This document shows, in pieces, positions 8,416 to 15,852 of a stretch of DNA of 48,152 bases. The first letter of the stretch is position 1, and each line of letters starts with the position of its first letter. The translations under genes were made by a program, and so were the position numbers. Origin of the DNA: JAGDXO01 sp964541025 (GTDB taxonomy: Archaea; Thermoplasmatota; Thermoplasmata; Thermoplasmatales; GCA-001856825); NCBI GenBank assembly GCA_964541025.1, contig CAZIOW010000009.1, positions 1-48,152 of the forward strand. The letters are read 5' to 3'. Under the pieces are notes generated by a model. That model did no database searches. It was not told the origin of the DNA and worked only from the letters and a program-made list of their open reading frames with translations.

Positions 8416-9290
8416 TGGAAATAAGTAGTTTGATTTATGGTTTATACCCTAGAAGTGAAAAAATCAGAAAGAGCCTGAGTAGATGGGAAAGAAATATGAT
8501 GGGTGAAAGGGAAGTAGCTGATTTGATTTATGAAGAGTCACAACTGTATTATAAGATGTGCAGGGTGAATGGAATAAGATACTGTTCTGATCCACTTTTC
8601 AACTGGTACGATATTCTGAGGCCTCTTTCTCTATCAATTGAAGGAATCAAACTTGGCTCATTGACTAGGTACAAGGAAACAAATACATTTTACAGGATGC
8701 CAATTATTAACAATATTATTTCACTCGAAAATATAAAAGAATTCAGGTCTCTGAAAGATAACCCCCCTCTTCCGTTATTCCATCCTGATGATACTGATTA
8801 TCTATTTTTTCTTCCGGGCATCGAATCCTTTATTAAGATGAGCAGGGTGAAAGGGGAAGATGATGAATTAAGAGAGAAAATGGCCAATATTTATAACAGA
8901 GTAATTAAGGAATATTCAATAAAATCACTCTTGATCTATGAACCGATGGACCTAAATAGCTTAAAAGTTTATGGAAAAATAGATTCCTCTGTTGAAATAT
9001 TCCTTGTTCTATCTGGGAAAATTGATGAAAGCGTAATTTCGTCCGCTGGGAAAATATTTTATTCCATAATTTCGGGAGATCCATATGCAGTAAGCAAATA
9101 CTGCAAAATTCCAGGAGTGAGAATTGTTGATGCATTCAATACCCGCCTCGAAAGAGATGCTGTAGATAAATTGAAAAAATACAAGGAAGATTTTGGGGAA
9201 ATAATCGCCACGAGCAATGAATACCTAGATTTTCTGCCCAGAATAATTGCTGACAGGAAAATAGAGATGATGGGAGGCTGGGGGAAATGA
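8415..9290 (+). CDS. MetE N-terminal-domain-like protein
   Basis: A 291-residue protein resembling the N-terminal half of cobalamin-independent methionine synthase. It opens with GLYPRSEKIRKSL, comparable to the GyPRiGp-REL motif, and contains LTRYKETNTFYRMP, comparable to the wFDTNYHY block. The zinc site belongs to the C-terminal half and is absent here. In bacterial MetE the N-terminal barrel helps bind the polyglutamyl folate. The gene starts within the stop codon of the MetF-like gene, and its own stop overlaps the ATG of the catalytic half, so the three products are probably made together and may form a complex. Assignment rests on weak motif similarity plus context. Confidence 0.65.
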   Translation: MEISSLIYGLYPRSEKIRKSLSRWERNMMGEREVADLIYEESQLYYKMCRVNGIRYCSDPLFNWYDILRPLSLSIEGIKLGSLTRYKETNTFYRMPIINNIISLENIKEFRSLKDNPPLPLFHPDDTDYLFFLPGIESFIKMSRVKGEDDELREKMANIYNRVIKEYSIKSLLIYEPMDLNSLKVYGKIDSSVEIFLVLSGKIDESVISSAGKIFYSIISGDPYAVSKYCKIPGVRIVDAFNTRLERDAVDKLKKYKEDFGEIIATSNEYLDFLPRIIADRKIEMMGGWGK

Positions 9291-10294
9291 ATCTTGCGAC
9301 ACAGGAAATAGGGAGTTTCAGAAAGCCAGATTACTTATCATCCAGATTTAAAAGCCTCAACAACCTGGATTTCTTGGAAAAGGCGCAAAGAGCAACCCTG
9401 GAAACTCTGGAGCTGTTCAGAGAAGCAGGACTTGATAATCTTGGAGTAGGAGGAGAGATGTTCAGATGGGAAATGTACGAGCATCCTGTGAAGAGGATGA
9501 ACGGTATAGAAATTTATGGTCCTGTGAGATCATTTGACAACAGATTTTACAACAAGGGAAGTGTGGTTTCAGAAATAGTGAGGAAGGAATCATTTCACTC
9601 TGATGAACTTATATTCTTAAAAAACAACGTAAAGGACAGGAACATCAAGGTTCCTATTACGGGACCATACACTCTGATGGACTGGTCATTCAATGAACAT
9701 TATAGAGACAGAATGGATCTGGCGTTAGCCTTTTCAAGAATAATAAATGAAGAGATAAGGGCATTGAAAAATATATGGGGAGATAGAAAACTACAGGTAC
9801 AGATAGACGAACCTGCCGCAACAACTCATCCAAATGAGATGAATATAGTGCTTGAATCTGTCAATGCAAGTATATCCAATATAGAGGGCGTTGAAGCACA
9901 TCTTCACGTTTGCTACAGCAGTGACTATGATCTCATTTTCAATATAATCCCTGATCTTAAAATAGATGTATATAACCTTGAGTTTGCGAATAGGGACAAA
10001 ATAAGCAGAGGAAAGGAAAGACCGGGTTACAGCGACATCAAAAAATTTTCTGAGGTGAATGAAACACTTGCAAAAAAAAGAAGTCTCGGTGTTGGTGTAA
10101 CGGATGTGCATATAGATTTTGTGGAACCCACAGAACTGATAAGGGAGAGAATAGAATATGCATTAAAATTTCTTGATCCTTCCCTTGTAAGGCTGAATCC
10201 TGATTGCGGCCTGAGGACCAGAAGCCGTGATATAGGGTTCCAGAAACTTAAAAATATGGTTGATGCAAGAAACGAAGTTCTGAAAAATCTATAA
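9287..10294 (+). CDS. metE: Methionine synthase, MetE catalytic (C-terminal) domain
   Basis: A 335-residue core-MetE protein that transfers a methyl group to homocysteine to form methionine. All four zinc ligands of the MetE family are recognisable: H207 and C209 (AHLHVCYS), E232 (YNLEFAN) and C307 (NPDCGLRTR). The homocysteine-binding QIDEPA segment is at about 172-177. The protein lacks the fused N-terminal barrel of bacterial MetE, and the upstream overlapping gene supplies a similar domain. Stand-alone core MetE proteins in archaea can use donors other than methyl-folate, so the donor is uncertain. The adjacent MetF-like gene argues for a methyl-pterin. Confidence 0.9.
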   Translation: MNLATQEIGSFRKPDYLSSRFKSLNNLDFLEKAQRATLETLELFREAGLDNLGVGGEMFRWEMYEHPVKRMNGIEIYGPVRSFDNRFYNKGSVVSEIVRKESFHSDELIFLKNNVKDRNIKVPITGPYTLMDWSFNEHYRDRMDLALAFSRIINEEIRALKNIWGDRKLQVQIDEPAATTHPNEMNIVLESVNASISNIEGVEAHLHVCYSSDYDLIFNIIPDLKIDVYNLEFANRDKISRGKERPGYSDIKKFSEVNETLAKKRSLGVGVTDVHIDFVEPTELIRERIEYALKFLDPSLVRLNPDCGLRTRSRDIGFQKLKNMVDARNEVLKNL

Positions 10295-10323
10295 ATTTTT
10301 ATCTTAATTTATTATGGTCTTTC

Positions 10324-11340
10324 ATGCAGAAGGCTGCAGTGCTAAACAAAATTAATGAATTTCCAAAAGTCGAGGATATTCCAGATGAAGAAATTGGTGA
10401 TGATGAATTGATCATCGAGCAGGAGGAAACAGGTATTTGCTATAGGGACATTCTTACGATGAAGGGATTTTTTCCGAGGGTGCAGCTGCCCATAGTACCG
10501 GGCCACGAGATTTCAGGAAGGGTAAGAAAAGTGGGTAACAGGGTAACAAAATTCAAGACAGGGGACAGGGTGGCAAGCCTGATATACGTACCATGCGGTG
10601 AATGCGAGTATTGCAAATCCGGAAGGGAAAATCTTTGCAGAAATAAGAAAACATTTGGGGAAATACTTAATGGTGCTTATAGAAAATACGTGAAGACAAA
10701 GGAGATAAGCCTTGTGAAGGTGCCTAATGGGGTTCCAGAGGAGGCAGCCGTTATTTCTGCGTGTGTTACGGGAATGATTGTACAAGCCCTTGAAACTGTA
10801 GGGGAAATAAAGGAAGGGAATAAGGTTCTGGTTACGGGAAGCGGGGGTGGGGTAGGTGCTCACGCTGTCCAGATTGCAAAGGCATTTGGGGCAGAGGTGA
10901 TAGCAGAAACAAGTAGCCAGTGGAAGGCTGAGTTTCTGATGAAACTGGGGGTGGATCACGTTGTGAGCAAGGACAATATGGCTCAAAAGATAAAAGAATT
11001 GACAAATGGAGAGGGCGTTGACATATCACTGGAAACGGTTGGTGCTCCAACATTCAACGAATCTTTCAGATCATTGAAATTCGGCGGCAGGGTGGTCGTT
11101 ATAGGAAATGTGGATGTTACTCCAGTGAATTTACCTCTTGGAAACCTGATATTGAAAGGGAACTCAATCAGAGGGAGCATCAGTTCCACGAGAAAGGATA
11201 TGATCAAAGCACTTGAATGGAGCAGAACAGGAAAAATAAAACCAATTGTGGGGAAAGTTTACAAGCTGGACCAGGTAGGTGAAGCTTACACTGATATGGA
11301 AAATAAAAAAATATTTGGAAGGGCATTCATAAAATTATGA
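10324..11340 (+). CDS. Zinc-type MDR dehydrogenase, acryloyl-CoA reductase-like
   Basis: A 338-residue medium-chain dehydrogenase/reductase. It has the GHEISG block with His61, a structural zinc site C91/C94/C97/C105 (CGECEYCKSGRENLC) and the nucleotide-binding VTGSGGGVGAHAVQIAKA. The ICYRDILTMKGFFPR start and the PCGECEYC and ACVTGMI blocks closely match my memory of the Sulfolobales NADPH-dependent acryloyl-CoA reductase, more than ordinary alcohol dehydrogenases. If correct, it reduces an enoyl-CoA such as acryloyl-CoA to propionyl-CoA. No 3-hydroxypropionate-pathway genes surround it, so another quinone, alcohol or enoyl substrate is possible. A TATA-like run lies just after the metE stop. 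The 3' end overlaps the convergent hypothetical gene by 6 bases. Confidence 0.8.
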   Translation: MQKAAVLNKINEFPKVEDIPDEEIGDDELIIEQEETGICYRDILTMKGFFPRVQLPIVPGHEISGRVRKVGNRVTKFKTGDRVASLIYVPCGECEYCKSGRENLCRNKKTFGEILNGAYRKYVKTKEISLVKVPNGVPEEAAVISACVTGMIVQALETVGEIKEGNKVLVTGSGGGVGAHAVQIAKAFGAEVIAETSSQWKAEFLMKLGVDHVVSKDNMAQKIKELTNGEGVDISLETVGAPTFNESFRSLKFGGRVVVIGNVDVTPVNLPLGNLILKGNSIRGSISSTRKDMIKALEWSRTGKIKPIVGKVYKLDQVGEAYTDMENKKIFGRAFIKL

Positions 11341-11841
11341 TCTGCTAATAAAATCTCTTCTATTCTGCAGGTATTTCTTTATGTTATCTATATTCTCATT
11401 TATCTTATTATATACTATGGGATCATAATCCCCGGATATTGATGCAGATCTGAAGCTGTTTATATTATCAAGAAGCTCCCTTGCATTCCCGAATCCAGAA
11501 TCATCTTCTGTATAAAGGCTCTCTATATCCTCCTGCTTAGCCGGAATCTGTTTATCAGGGAACTGAATCTTCTGACTCTTTATCTCTTCTATTCTTGACA
11601 GGAGTTCATCTCCCTTTCTCTTCTCTTCAGTCTTTCCGTACGATTCCAGATTGCTAATAGCTGCCCTTAAGTTGCTTGAAGATATTTCTGCCCTCTTAAG
11701 AATTTCATCATGTATCATTTTCGAGGATGGGATGATATCGCCACCAGCCTTGTAACCTCTGTAGAGGCTTATCTGGCTCTGTATCCTTTTGAGTATCAAC
11801 AATGTTTTATCCTGAATTGGATTGATTCTTATATCACTCAT
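11335..11841 (-). CDS. Conserved-looking hypothetical protein, helical
   Basis: I do not recognise this 168-residue protein. It is rich in Glu, Lys, Ser, Asn and Ile, has no Cys and no membrane segment, and its heptad-like stretches (about 10-85 and 140-165) suggest an alpha-helical or coiled-coil soluble protein. The ATG at 11841 has an AT-rich TATA-like element on the minus strand about 26 bases upstream (around 11867), which supports a real gene. It is divergent from L15e and convergent (6-base overlap) with the MDR dehydrogenase. A DNA- or ribosome-associated role would be a guess. Confidence 0.7.
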   Translation of the reverse strand: MSDIRINPIQDKTLLILKRIQSQISLYRGYKAGGDIIPSSKMIHDEILKRAEISSSNLRAAISNLESYGKTEEKRKGDELLSRIEEIKSQKIQFPDKQIPAKQEDIESLYTEDDSGFGNARELLDNINSFRSASISGDYDPIVYNKINENIDNIKKYLQNRRDFISRS

Positions 11842-11898
11842 GACCTGAAAATATTATTTTAATATAAATATCTATTATACAAGCTTGAAAAAAAGAAA

Positions 11899-11912
11899 TT
11901 AATATATAATAA
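11899..11912 (+). promoter_or_regulatory. TATA box of the L15e gene
   Basis: TTAATATATAATAA is centred near 11905, predicting transcription from about 11931 and a leader of roughly 14 bases. The leader contains GGTG at 11934-11937, a weak Shine-Dalgarno-like element 7 bases before the TTG start. Confidence 0.55.
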
Positions 11913-11944
11913 ATAACTATCCCTATCAACACAGGTGTTAGAAC

Positions 11945-12538
11945 TTGGATGCAAAGAGTAGTTATTCATTTCAGGCCGGTAATTTCATTACCTTGAAGGA
12001 AGATCATAAAGAGGCTTACAGGCTAAGAATGGTAGAGTGGAGAAGTGCTGGCACAGTAGAGAGGATCTCATCTCCAACTAAAATCGCAAGAGCAAGAGCA
12101 CTGGGCTACAAGGCGAAAGCAGGTTTTGTTATTCTTAGAGTGAGGGTCAAGAGAGGCGATCTTCACAAAGAAAAAATAATGGGTGGGAGAAGACCAAGGA
12201 GATACGGTTACAACAAACTCACACACGGAAAGAGTGAAAAGTGGATAGCAGAGGAGAGAGCCCAGAAAAGATATCCTAATTTGGTAACATTGAATTCCTA
12301 TTATCTAGCAGAGGATGGTAAATACAAATTCTACGAGGTTCTATTAGTTGATCCAAATAATCCTGCAATCAAAAACGACAAGAATCTTTCATGGACTTCC
12401 TCAAACAAACACAGGGGAAGAGTTTACAGGGGATTAACAGCATCAGGGAAGAAGGCAAGAGGATTATCAGGAAAGGGGAAGGGTTCTGAGAAATCGAGGC
12501 CTTCAATTAGGTCCAATGGAAGGCTCAGGAGACACTGA
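11945..12538 (+). CDS. rpl15e: Ribosomal protein L15e
   Basis: A 197-residue basic protein of the archaeal/eukaryotic L15e family, part of the large ribosomal subunit. The family blocks RARALGYKAKAGF, VRVKRG, RPRRYGYNKLTHGKS, AEERAQKRYPNL, LNSYYLAEDGKYKFYEV, SSNKHRGRVYRGLTASGKKARGL and the basic tail are all present. The start is TTG: an in-frame stop (TAG at 11939) lies just upstream, and the next in-frame Met is 28 residues in, too late for the family. A weak GGTG precedes it. The end overlaps the convergent hypothetical gene by 14 bases. Confidence 0.97.
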   Translation: MDAKSSYSFQAGNFITLKEDHKEAYRLRMVEWRSAGTVERISSPTKIARARALGYKAKAGFVILRVRVKRGDLHKEKIMGGRRPRRYGYNKLTHGKSEKWIAEERAQKRYPNLVTLNSYYLAEDGKYKFYEVLLVDPNNPAIKNDKNLSWTSSNKHRGRVYRGLTASGKKARGLSGKGKGSEKSRPSIRSNGRLRRH

Positions 12539-12872
12539 TTAAATATTTATTTCCCCATTTATGTATTTCAAGAGTGATATCTGGATTTTCCAATTTTACT
12601 TTTAAATTTCTTTTCATTATCCGGGGAGCAAATATATCTATAACCTCCCTGTTGCCATCAATCTTAAAGGTTTGGCCTTCCAGTGGAATTGAATCTATCT
12701 CTTCCTCGTCTATAAAGTCAACTATCTTTCCATTCAGATTTTCTGGAAAGCGGCCTGGAAATATGAAAATGGTATAGAAGCTCTTGGTTTCTTCATAGAA
12801 TTCTATATTGCTAGAGATTAGCCTATTCCTGATCTCATGAGATTTTTCCCTTCTGGTAAGCAAAGCTTTCAT
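12525..12872 (-). CDS. Hypothetical protein, 115 residues
   Basis: Not recognised. This is a small soluble protein with mixed charge, a basic N-terminus (LLTRREKSHEIRNRL) and alternating short hydrophobic strands, and no Cys or membrane segment. It is transcribed divergently from the adenosine-specific-kinase-like gene across 54 bases and converges on L15e with a 14-base overlap. The ATG at 12872 is the first in-frame start. A role tied to translation is possible from its neighbour alone but not shown. The confidence is for its being a real gene. Confidence 0.65.
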   Translation of the reverse strand: MKALLTRREKSHEIRNRLISSNIEFYEETKSFYTIFIFPGRFPENLNGKIVDFIDEEEIDSIPLEGQTFKIDGNREVIDIFAPRIMKRNLKVKLENPDITLEIHKWGNKYLISVS

Positions 12873-12926
12873 AATCCATTAAAAAAAGGAAGAAAATAAA
12901 TTTATTCCAGATGAATATCTTATGGC

Positions 12927-13409
12927 ATGAATATTCTGAAAATTTACATAGAAAAGGAAGAAGATGAAAATGTCATCCTAGGACAAACACATTTCATAAA
13001 AAGCGTAGAGGACATTTACGAGGCTCTTAAGAATTCATCTCCTGCCGGGAAATTTGCGATCGCCATGAACGAGGCATCAGGGAAGAGGTTGGTGAGATTC
13101 GATGGAAATGATGAAAATATGGAAATGAAAGCTGTTAGGAACGCAATGAACGTTGGAGCAGGCCATTTCTTCATAATTCATCTTTCAGGAATATTTCCAA
13201 TAAATGTGCTCTCACAGTTAAGGAATGTCCCTGAGCTTGTCAACATATATGCGGCCACTGCCAATCCCCTTTATGTTATAGTAGCAGAGGATGGTGATCA
13301 GAGAGGAATCATAGGCGTGATGGATGGTCTAGTTCCTGTAGGCATTGAGAATGATGCGGACAAGAAGGAGAGAATGGAATTCCTCAGAAAGATAGGTTAC
13401 AAAAAATGA
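12927..13409 (+). CDS. Adenosine-specific kinase family protein (COG1839)
   Basis: A 160-residue protein matching the archaeal COG1839 family by the blocks NVILGQTHFIKSVEDIYEAL, KFAIAMNEASGKRLVRFDGND, VGAGHFFIIHL, FPINVL, NVPEL, YAATANPLYVIVAE and RGIIGVMDGLVPVGIE. The family is named for structures that suggest adenosine binding and phosphorylation, so the enzymatic role is only moderately established. A TATA-like element (AAATAAATTTATT, about 12893-12905) lies 26 bases before the ATG, indicating leaderless expression. The stop overlaps the ATG of the SAM methyltransferase, so the two are one operon with the TOPRIM gene. Confidence 0.88.
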   Translation: MNILKIYIEKEEDENVILGQTHFIKSVEDIYEALKNSSPAGKFAIAMNEASGKRLVRFDGNDENMEMKAVRNAMNVGAGHFFIIHLSGIFPINVLSQLRNVPELVNIYAATANPLYVIVAEDGDQRGIIGVMDGLVPVGIENDADKKERMEFLRKIGYKK

Positions 13410-14098
13410 ACATACTGGAACATTATAACTTTGAATCCGAATATTACGAGAAATTATACGGGGATTATAAAGATGATGTTTACACAATTCAATCGCTGCT
13501 TCCAAGAGGAAGAATTCTTGAAATATTCTGCGGTACCGGAAGGGTAATATCACATTTCAAAGGAGGAATAGGTATAGACAATAATAGAAGTATGCTAATC
13601 AAGGGAAGGGGTGATTTTAAGAGAGTATTGGGAGATGCTTTTCATCTTCCCTTCAAGTCTGTTTTCAATTTTGTAATTATTGCATTGAATTCATTGCTTC
13701 TATTTGAAAATGAGGAGAAGAGGCGCATTATTTCAGAAGTGAATAGGGTAACTACCACGGGAGCAGGATTGTATATAGACATAATGAATGGTTTCTCCCT
13801 CGATGAAAGGGAATATACTATCAGCATATATAGAGACAGCACGGAGAGTATAATGCTGACTCTTTTTCCCGAGAAATTTGAAGACAGGTATATCCTACAT
13901 TATAAATACATAATAAAAAAAGAATCTAAAAAAATCCATAAAAAAGATCTTATTATATATCCAATCAGCTTAAAGGGAATAACAGAAATACTAGATAATG
14001 AGGGGTTCGAAATCAAGAGAAAATGGGGAGACTATGATTTATCACCCTACTCTGAAAAATCTGATAAGATAATTCTGGAAGCCATTAAAAAATGTTAA
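13406..14098 (+). CDS. Class I SAM-dependent methyltransferase
   Basis: A 230-residue Rossmann-fold methyltransferase. Motif I is ILEIFCGTGRV (about 37-47), followed by the acidic GIGIDNN and the GDAFHLPF segment (motif II/III-like) and a hydrophobic strand. Target unknown; small-molecule, protein and RNA substrates are all possible. It starts in the ATGA overlap with the adenosine-specific-kinase-like gene and is followed 9 bases later by the TOPRIM gene, so the three form an apparent operon, perhaps in nucleotide or RNA metabolism. Confidence 0.82.
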   Translation: MNILEHYNFESEYYEKLYGDYKDDVYTIQSLLPRGRILEIFCGTGRVISHFKGGIGIDNNRSMLIKGRGDFKRVLGDAFHLPFKSVFNFVIIALNSLLLFENEEKRRIISEVNRVTTTGAGLYIDIMNGFSLDEREYTISIYRDSTESIMLTLFPEKFEDRYILHYKYIIKKESKKIHKKDLIIYPISLKGITEILDNEGFEIKRKWGDYDLSPYSEKSDKIILEAIKKC

Positions 14099-14107
14099 GA
14101 ATGAATT

Positions 14108-14530
14108 TTGAATATTATCATAGTGAGTTCAAGGGACAATCTAGAAAATCTTGTGAAGTCTTTGAATTACATAAAGGAAGAAAATAAAGATATACCAATA
14201 ATTGTCGAAGGTAAAAATGATATCAGGGCGCTGAGAAGAATGGGTTTCAGCGGTGAAATAATTCAGCTCCCAAGAAATCTCTCTCTTGAGAATTTCTGCA
14301 GATTGCTATCTCAGAAATATGGCGAAGTAATACTGCTTATGGACTGGGATGGAAAAGGAAGGAGAAATATTTCAGTCCTGACTAAATATCTCAGGCATTA
14401 TGGTGTCACTGTCAATATCGATTTCTGGAAGCTTTGCTTTTCGCTGGCGTCAAGGATGTCGAACGTGGAAGGATTACCTGCAGCTTTCGAGGCGATACAG
14501 TTTGAACGTGATATCGTCCTGCACATCTGA
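14108..14530 (+). CDS. TOPRIM-domain protein (small primase/RNase M5-like)
   Basis: A 140-residue protein with the two TOPRIM signatures: the conserved Glu in IIVEGKNDIRAL (E34) and the DxD motif in LLMDWDGKGRR (D79, D81). Such domains coordinate Mg for phosphotransfer in primases, topoisomerases and M5-type nucleases. The start appears to be TTG at 14108, because TGA at 14102 closes the frame just upstream. GTG at 14123 is an alternative. The last 119 bases are overlapped antisense by a zinc-finger gene. The C-terminal 40 residues after about 100 lack recognisable motifs. Confidence 0.8.
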   Translation: MNIIIVSSRDNLENLVKSLNYIKEENKDIPIIVEGKNDIRALRRMGFSGEIIQLPRNLSLENFCRLLSQKYGEVILLMDWDGKGRRNISVLTKYLRHYGVTVNIDFWKLCFSLASRMSNVEGLPAAFEAIQFERDIVLHI

Positions 14531-14636
14531 CACAGAGCTCAAGTTCCGCCACATAATGCCTGCTGCATACAGGTTTTCCACACATCTTGCAGCTCTTTCC
14601 TGCAGGCATACCGCATATGTAGCATAATGACAGCAT
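14412..14636 (-). CDS. Small zinc-finger protein, antisense-overlapping
   Basis: A 74-residue protein whose first 40 residues hold CYICGMPAGKSCKMCGKPVCSRHY and, about ten residues later, CVRC. This is a B-box/treble-clef-like pattern of at least seven Cys plus His that could bind two zincs. The motif part lies mostly in 14531-14636, outside the TOPRIM gene. The basic, low-complexity tail runs antisense to the last 119 bases of that gene, so the overlap constrains both. It follows the MFS stop by 14 bases on the same strand, suggesting co-transcription. Function unknown; protein or nucleic-acid binding is likely. Confidence 0.72.
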   Translation of the reverse strand: MLSLCYICGMPAGKSCKMCGKPVCSRHYVAELELCVRCAGRYHVQTVSPRKLQVILPRSTSLTPAKSKASRNRY

Positions 14637-14650
14637 TATGATATAATATC

Positions 14651-15799
14651 CTAATCGTATTTTTCATTTTCCCTCTTAAACCTGTTGAACAGCAAAAGAT
14701 CGTAAGCTATTTTTATTGATCCACCTGCTACGAAAGGAATTGCACTTGCCGCTAGGGAAATAAGATAAGATGAAATGTACGGTGTGGATGACTGTGCAAT
14801 GCTTCTAGACGCATTTGAGACTCCTACCACATAGCTTCTGTCATCTTTGTCTACCACTGAATTAAGATAAGATTGCCTTGTAGGAACGTCCATCTGGCTG
14901 AGACTCTGCCTGAGAAAAAGGAATAACAACGAGAGATAAACACTCGGGAAAACTGGTATAAGGATGAGGAAAATATTTGATGGAAGATGAGAATAGACCA
15001 TAGTCCGGATCAGTCCTATCCTCTTGGAAATGACAGGCGTTATCATTATGCTGACTGCAATAATTATATCTACTACAAAGAATATTATTCCAAGCTGTGC
15101 CACATTTAGATTATATCTTATTTTAAACCACAGTGCTATCAAGCTCTGGAGCACGAATCCACCTCCAATAGCATCCATTGAGAATAGAATACTCACATCT
15201 CTTGCTGTTTTTCTACTCTCTTTCTTAATCTCTTCCTTTATAATTCTCTTTCTTCCTTCAATATGAGGTATAAACAAATAGAGTATTAAGGTTAGAATGG
15301 AGAACATTACAGATATTAAAAGTGAATATTTTATCCCAAAATACAATGACGCGGCACCCATTGAACTGGCTATGTAGCCAGAGAGAGTGTAATATGAAAA
15401 AATTATGTTCCTTCTGTGCTGTTTCTCAATTATTTTTGAAATCACTGGCTGTTCATATGATGAGAATATTGTGTTGTCAGAGGGGTTGACTCCCAGCGCA
15501 CCTACAATGGAAAATAAAGATTTTAACAGCCCTCCATTTGCTAAAACAAGCCCTGCTGTACCGACTGCAAGCAAAATTGAGAATACAATCAGAATTTCTT
15601 TAGAATATCCATCGCCGTAATTTGATGTAACATAGTACGTGAGCAGTGAACTTATAACTATTGAAAGGGTGACCACCAGGCCTGCATAAGGAGCTGAAAT
15701 ATTATTATCTATAAGATAGATGAAAATAATCACGGAAAAGACTCCATAAGTAAACCCCCTGAATGCCTTCGTAAAGAATAGAAGGTATCTTCTGTCCAT
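14651..15799 (-). CDS. MFS transporter (putative exporter)
   Basis: A 382-residue polytopic membrane protein with about 11-12 hydrophobic segments in two halves separated by a charged cytosolic loop (HIEGRKRIIKEEIKKESRKTARD, about 177-199). The overall layout is that of a major facilitator superfamily permease close to archaeal multidrug-type exporters. The loop NPSDNTIFSSYEQP and the segment QMDVPTRQSYL are similar to family loops. The substrate cannot be inferred. It is divergent from gcvPA across 53 bases and followed by the zinc-finger gene. Confidence 0.82.
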   Translation of the reverse strand: MDRRYLLFFTKAFRGFTYGVFSVIIFIYLIDNNISAPYAGLVVTLSIVISSLLTYYVTSNYGDGYSKEILIVFSILLAVGTAGLVLANGGLLKSLFSIVGALGVNPSDNTIFSSYEQPVISKIIEKQHRRNIIFSYYTLSGYIASSMGAASLYFGIKYSLLISVMFSILTLILYLFIPHIEGRKRIIKEEIKKESRKTARDVSILFSMDAIGGGFVLQSLIALWFKIRYNLNVAQLGIIFFVVDIIIAVSIMITPVISKRIGLIRTMVYSHLPSNIFLILIPVFPSVYLSLLFLFLRQSLSQMDVPTRQSYLNSVVDKDDRSYVVGVSNASRSIAQSSTPYISSYLISLAASAIPFVAGGSIKIAYDLLLFNRFKRENEKYD

Positions 15800-15852
15800 T
15801 TCTGTATATTGATAAATTCTATATCTATTTAATTAATAAGGTATAGATCATC
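15800..15852. promoter_or_regulatory. Compact divergent promoter (MFS exporter / gcvPA)
   Basis: Only 53 bases separate the two ATGs. AT-rich TATA-like elements centred near 15825 (minus strand, ATAGATATAGAAT) and near 15829 (plus strand, ATTTAATTA) overlap, each about 26 bases from its start codon. The two promoters therefore share the same DNA and probably interfere with or co-regulate each other. Confidence 0.5.

Noticed and set aside
14400..14627. 75-residue plus-strand ORF overlapping the TOPRIM end and the zinc-finger gene
   Set aside because: Its frame only mirrors the Cys-rich minus-strand gene; no motif and no start signal.
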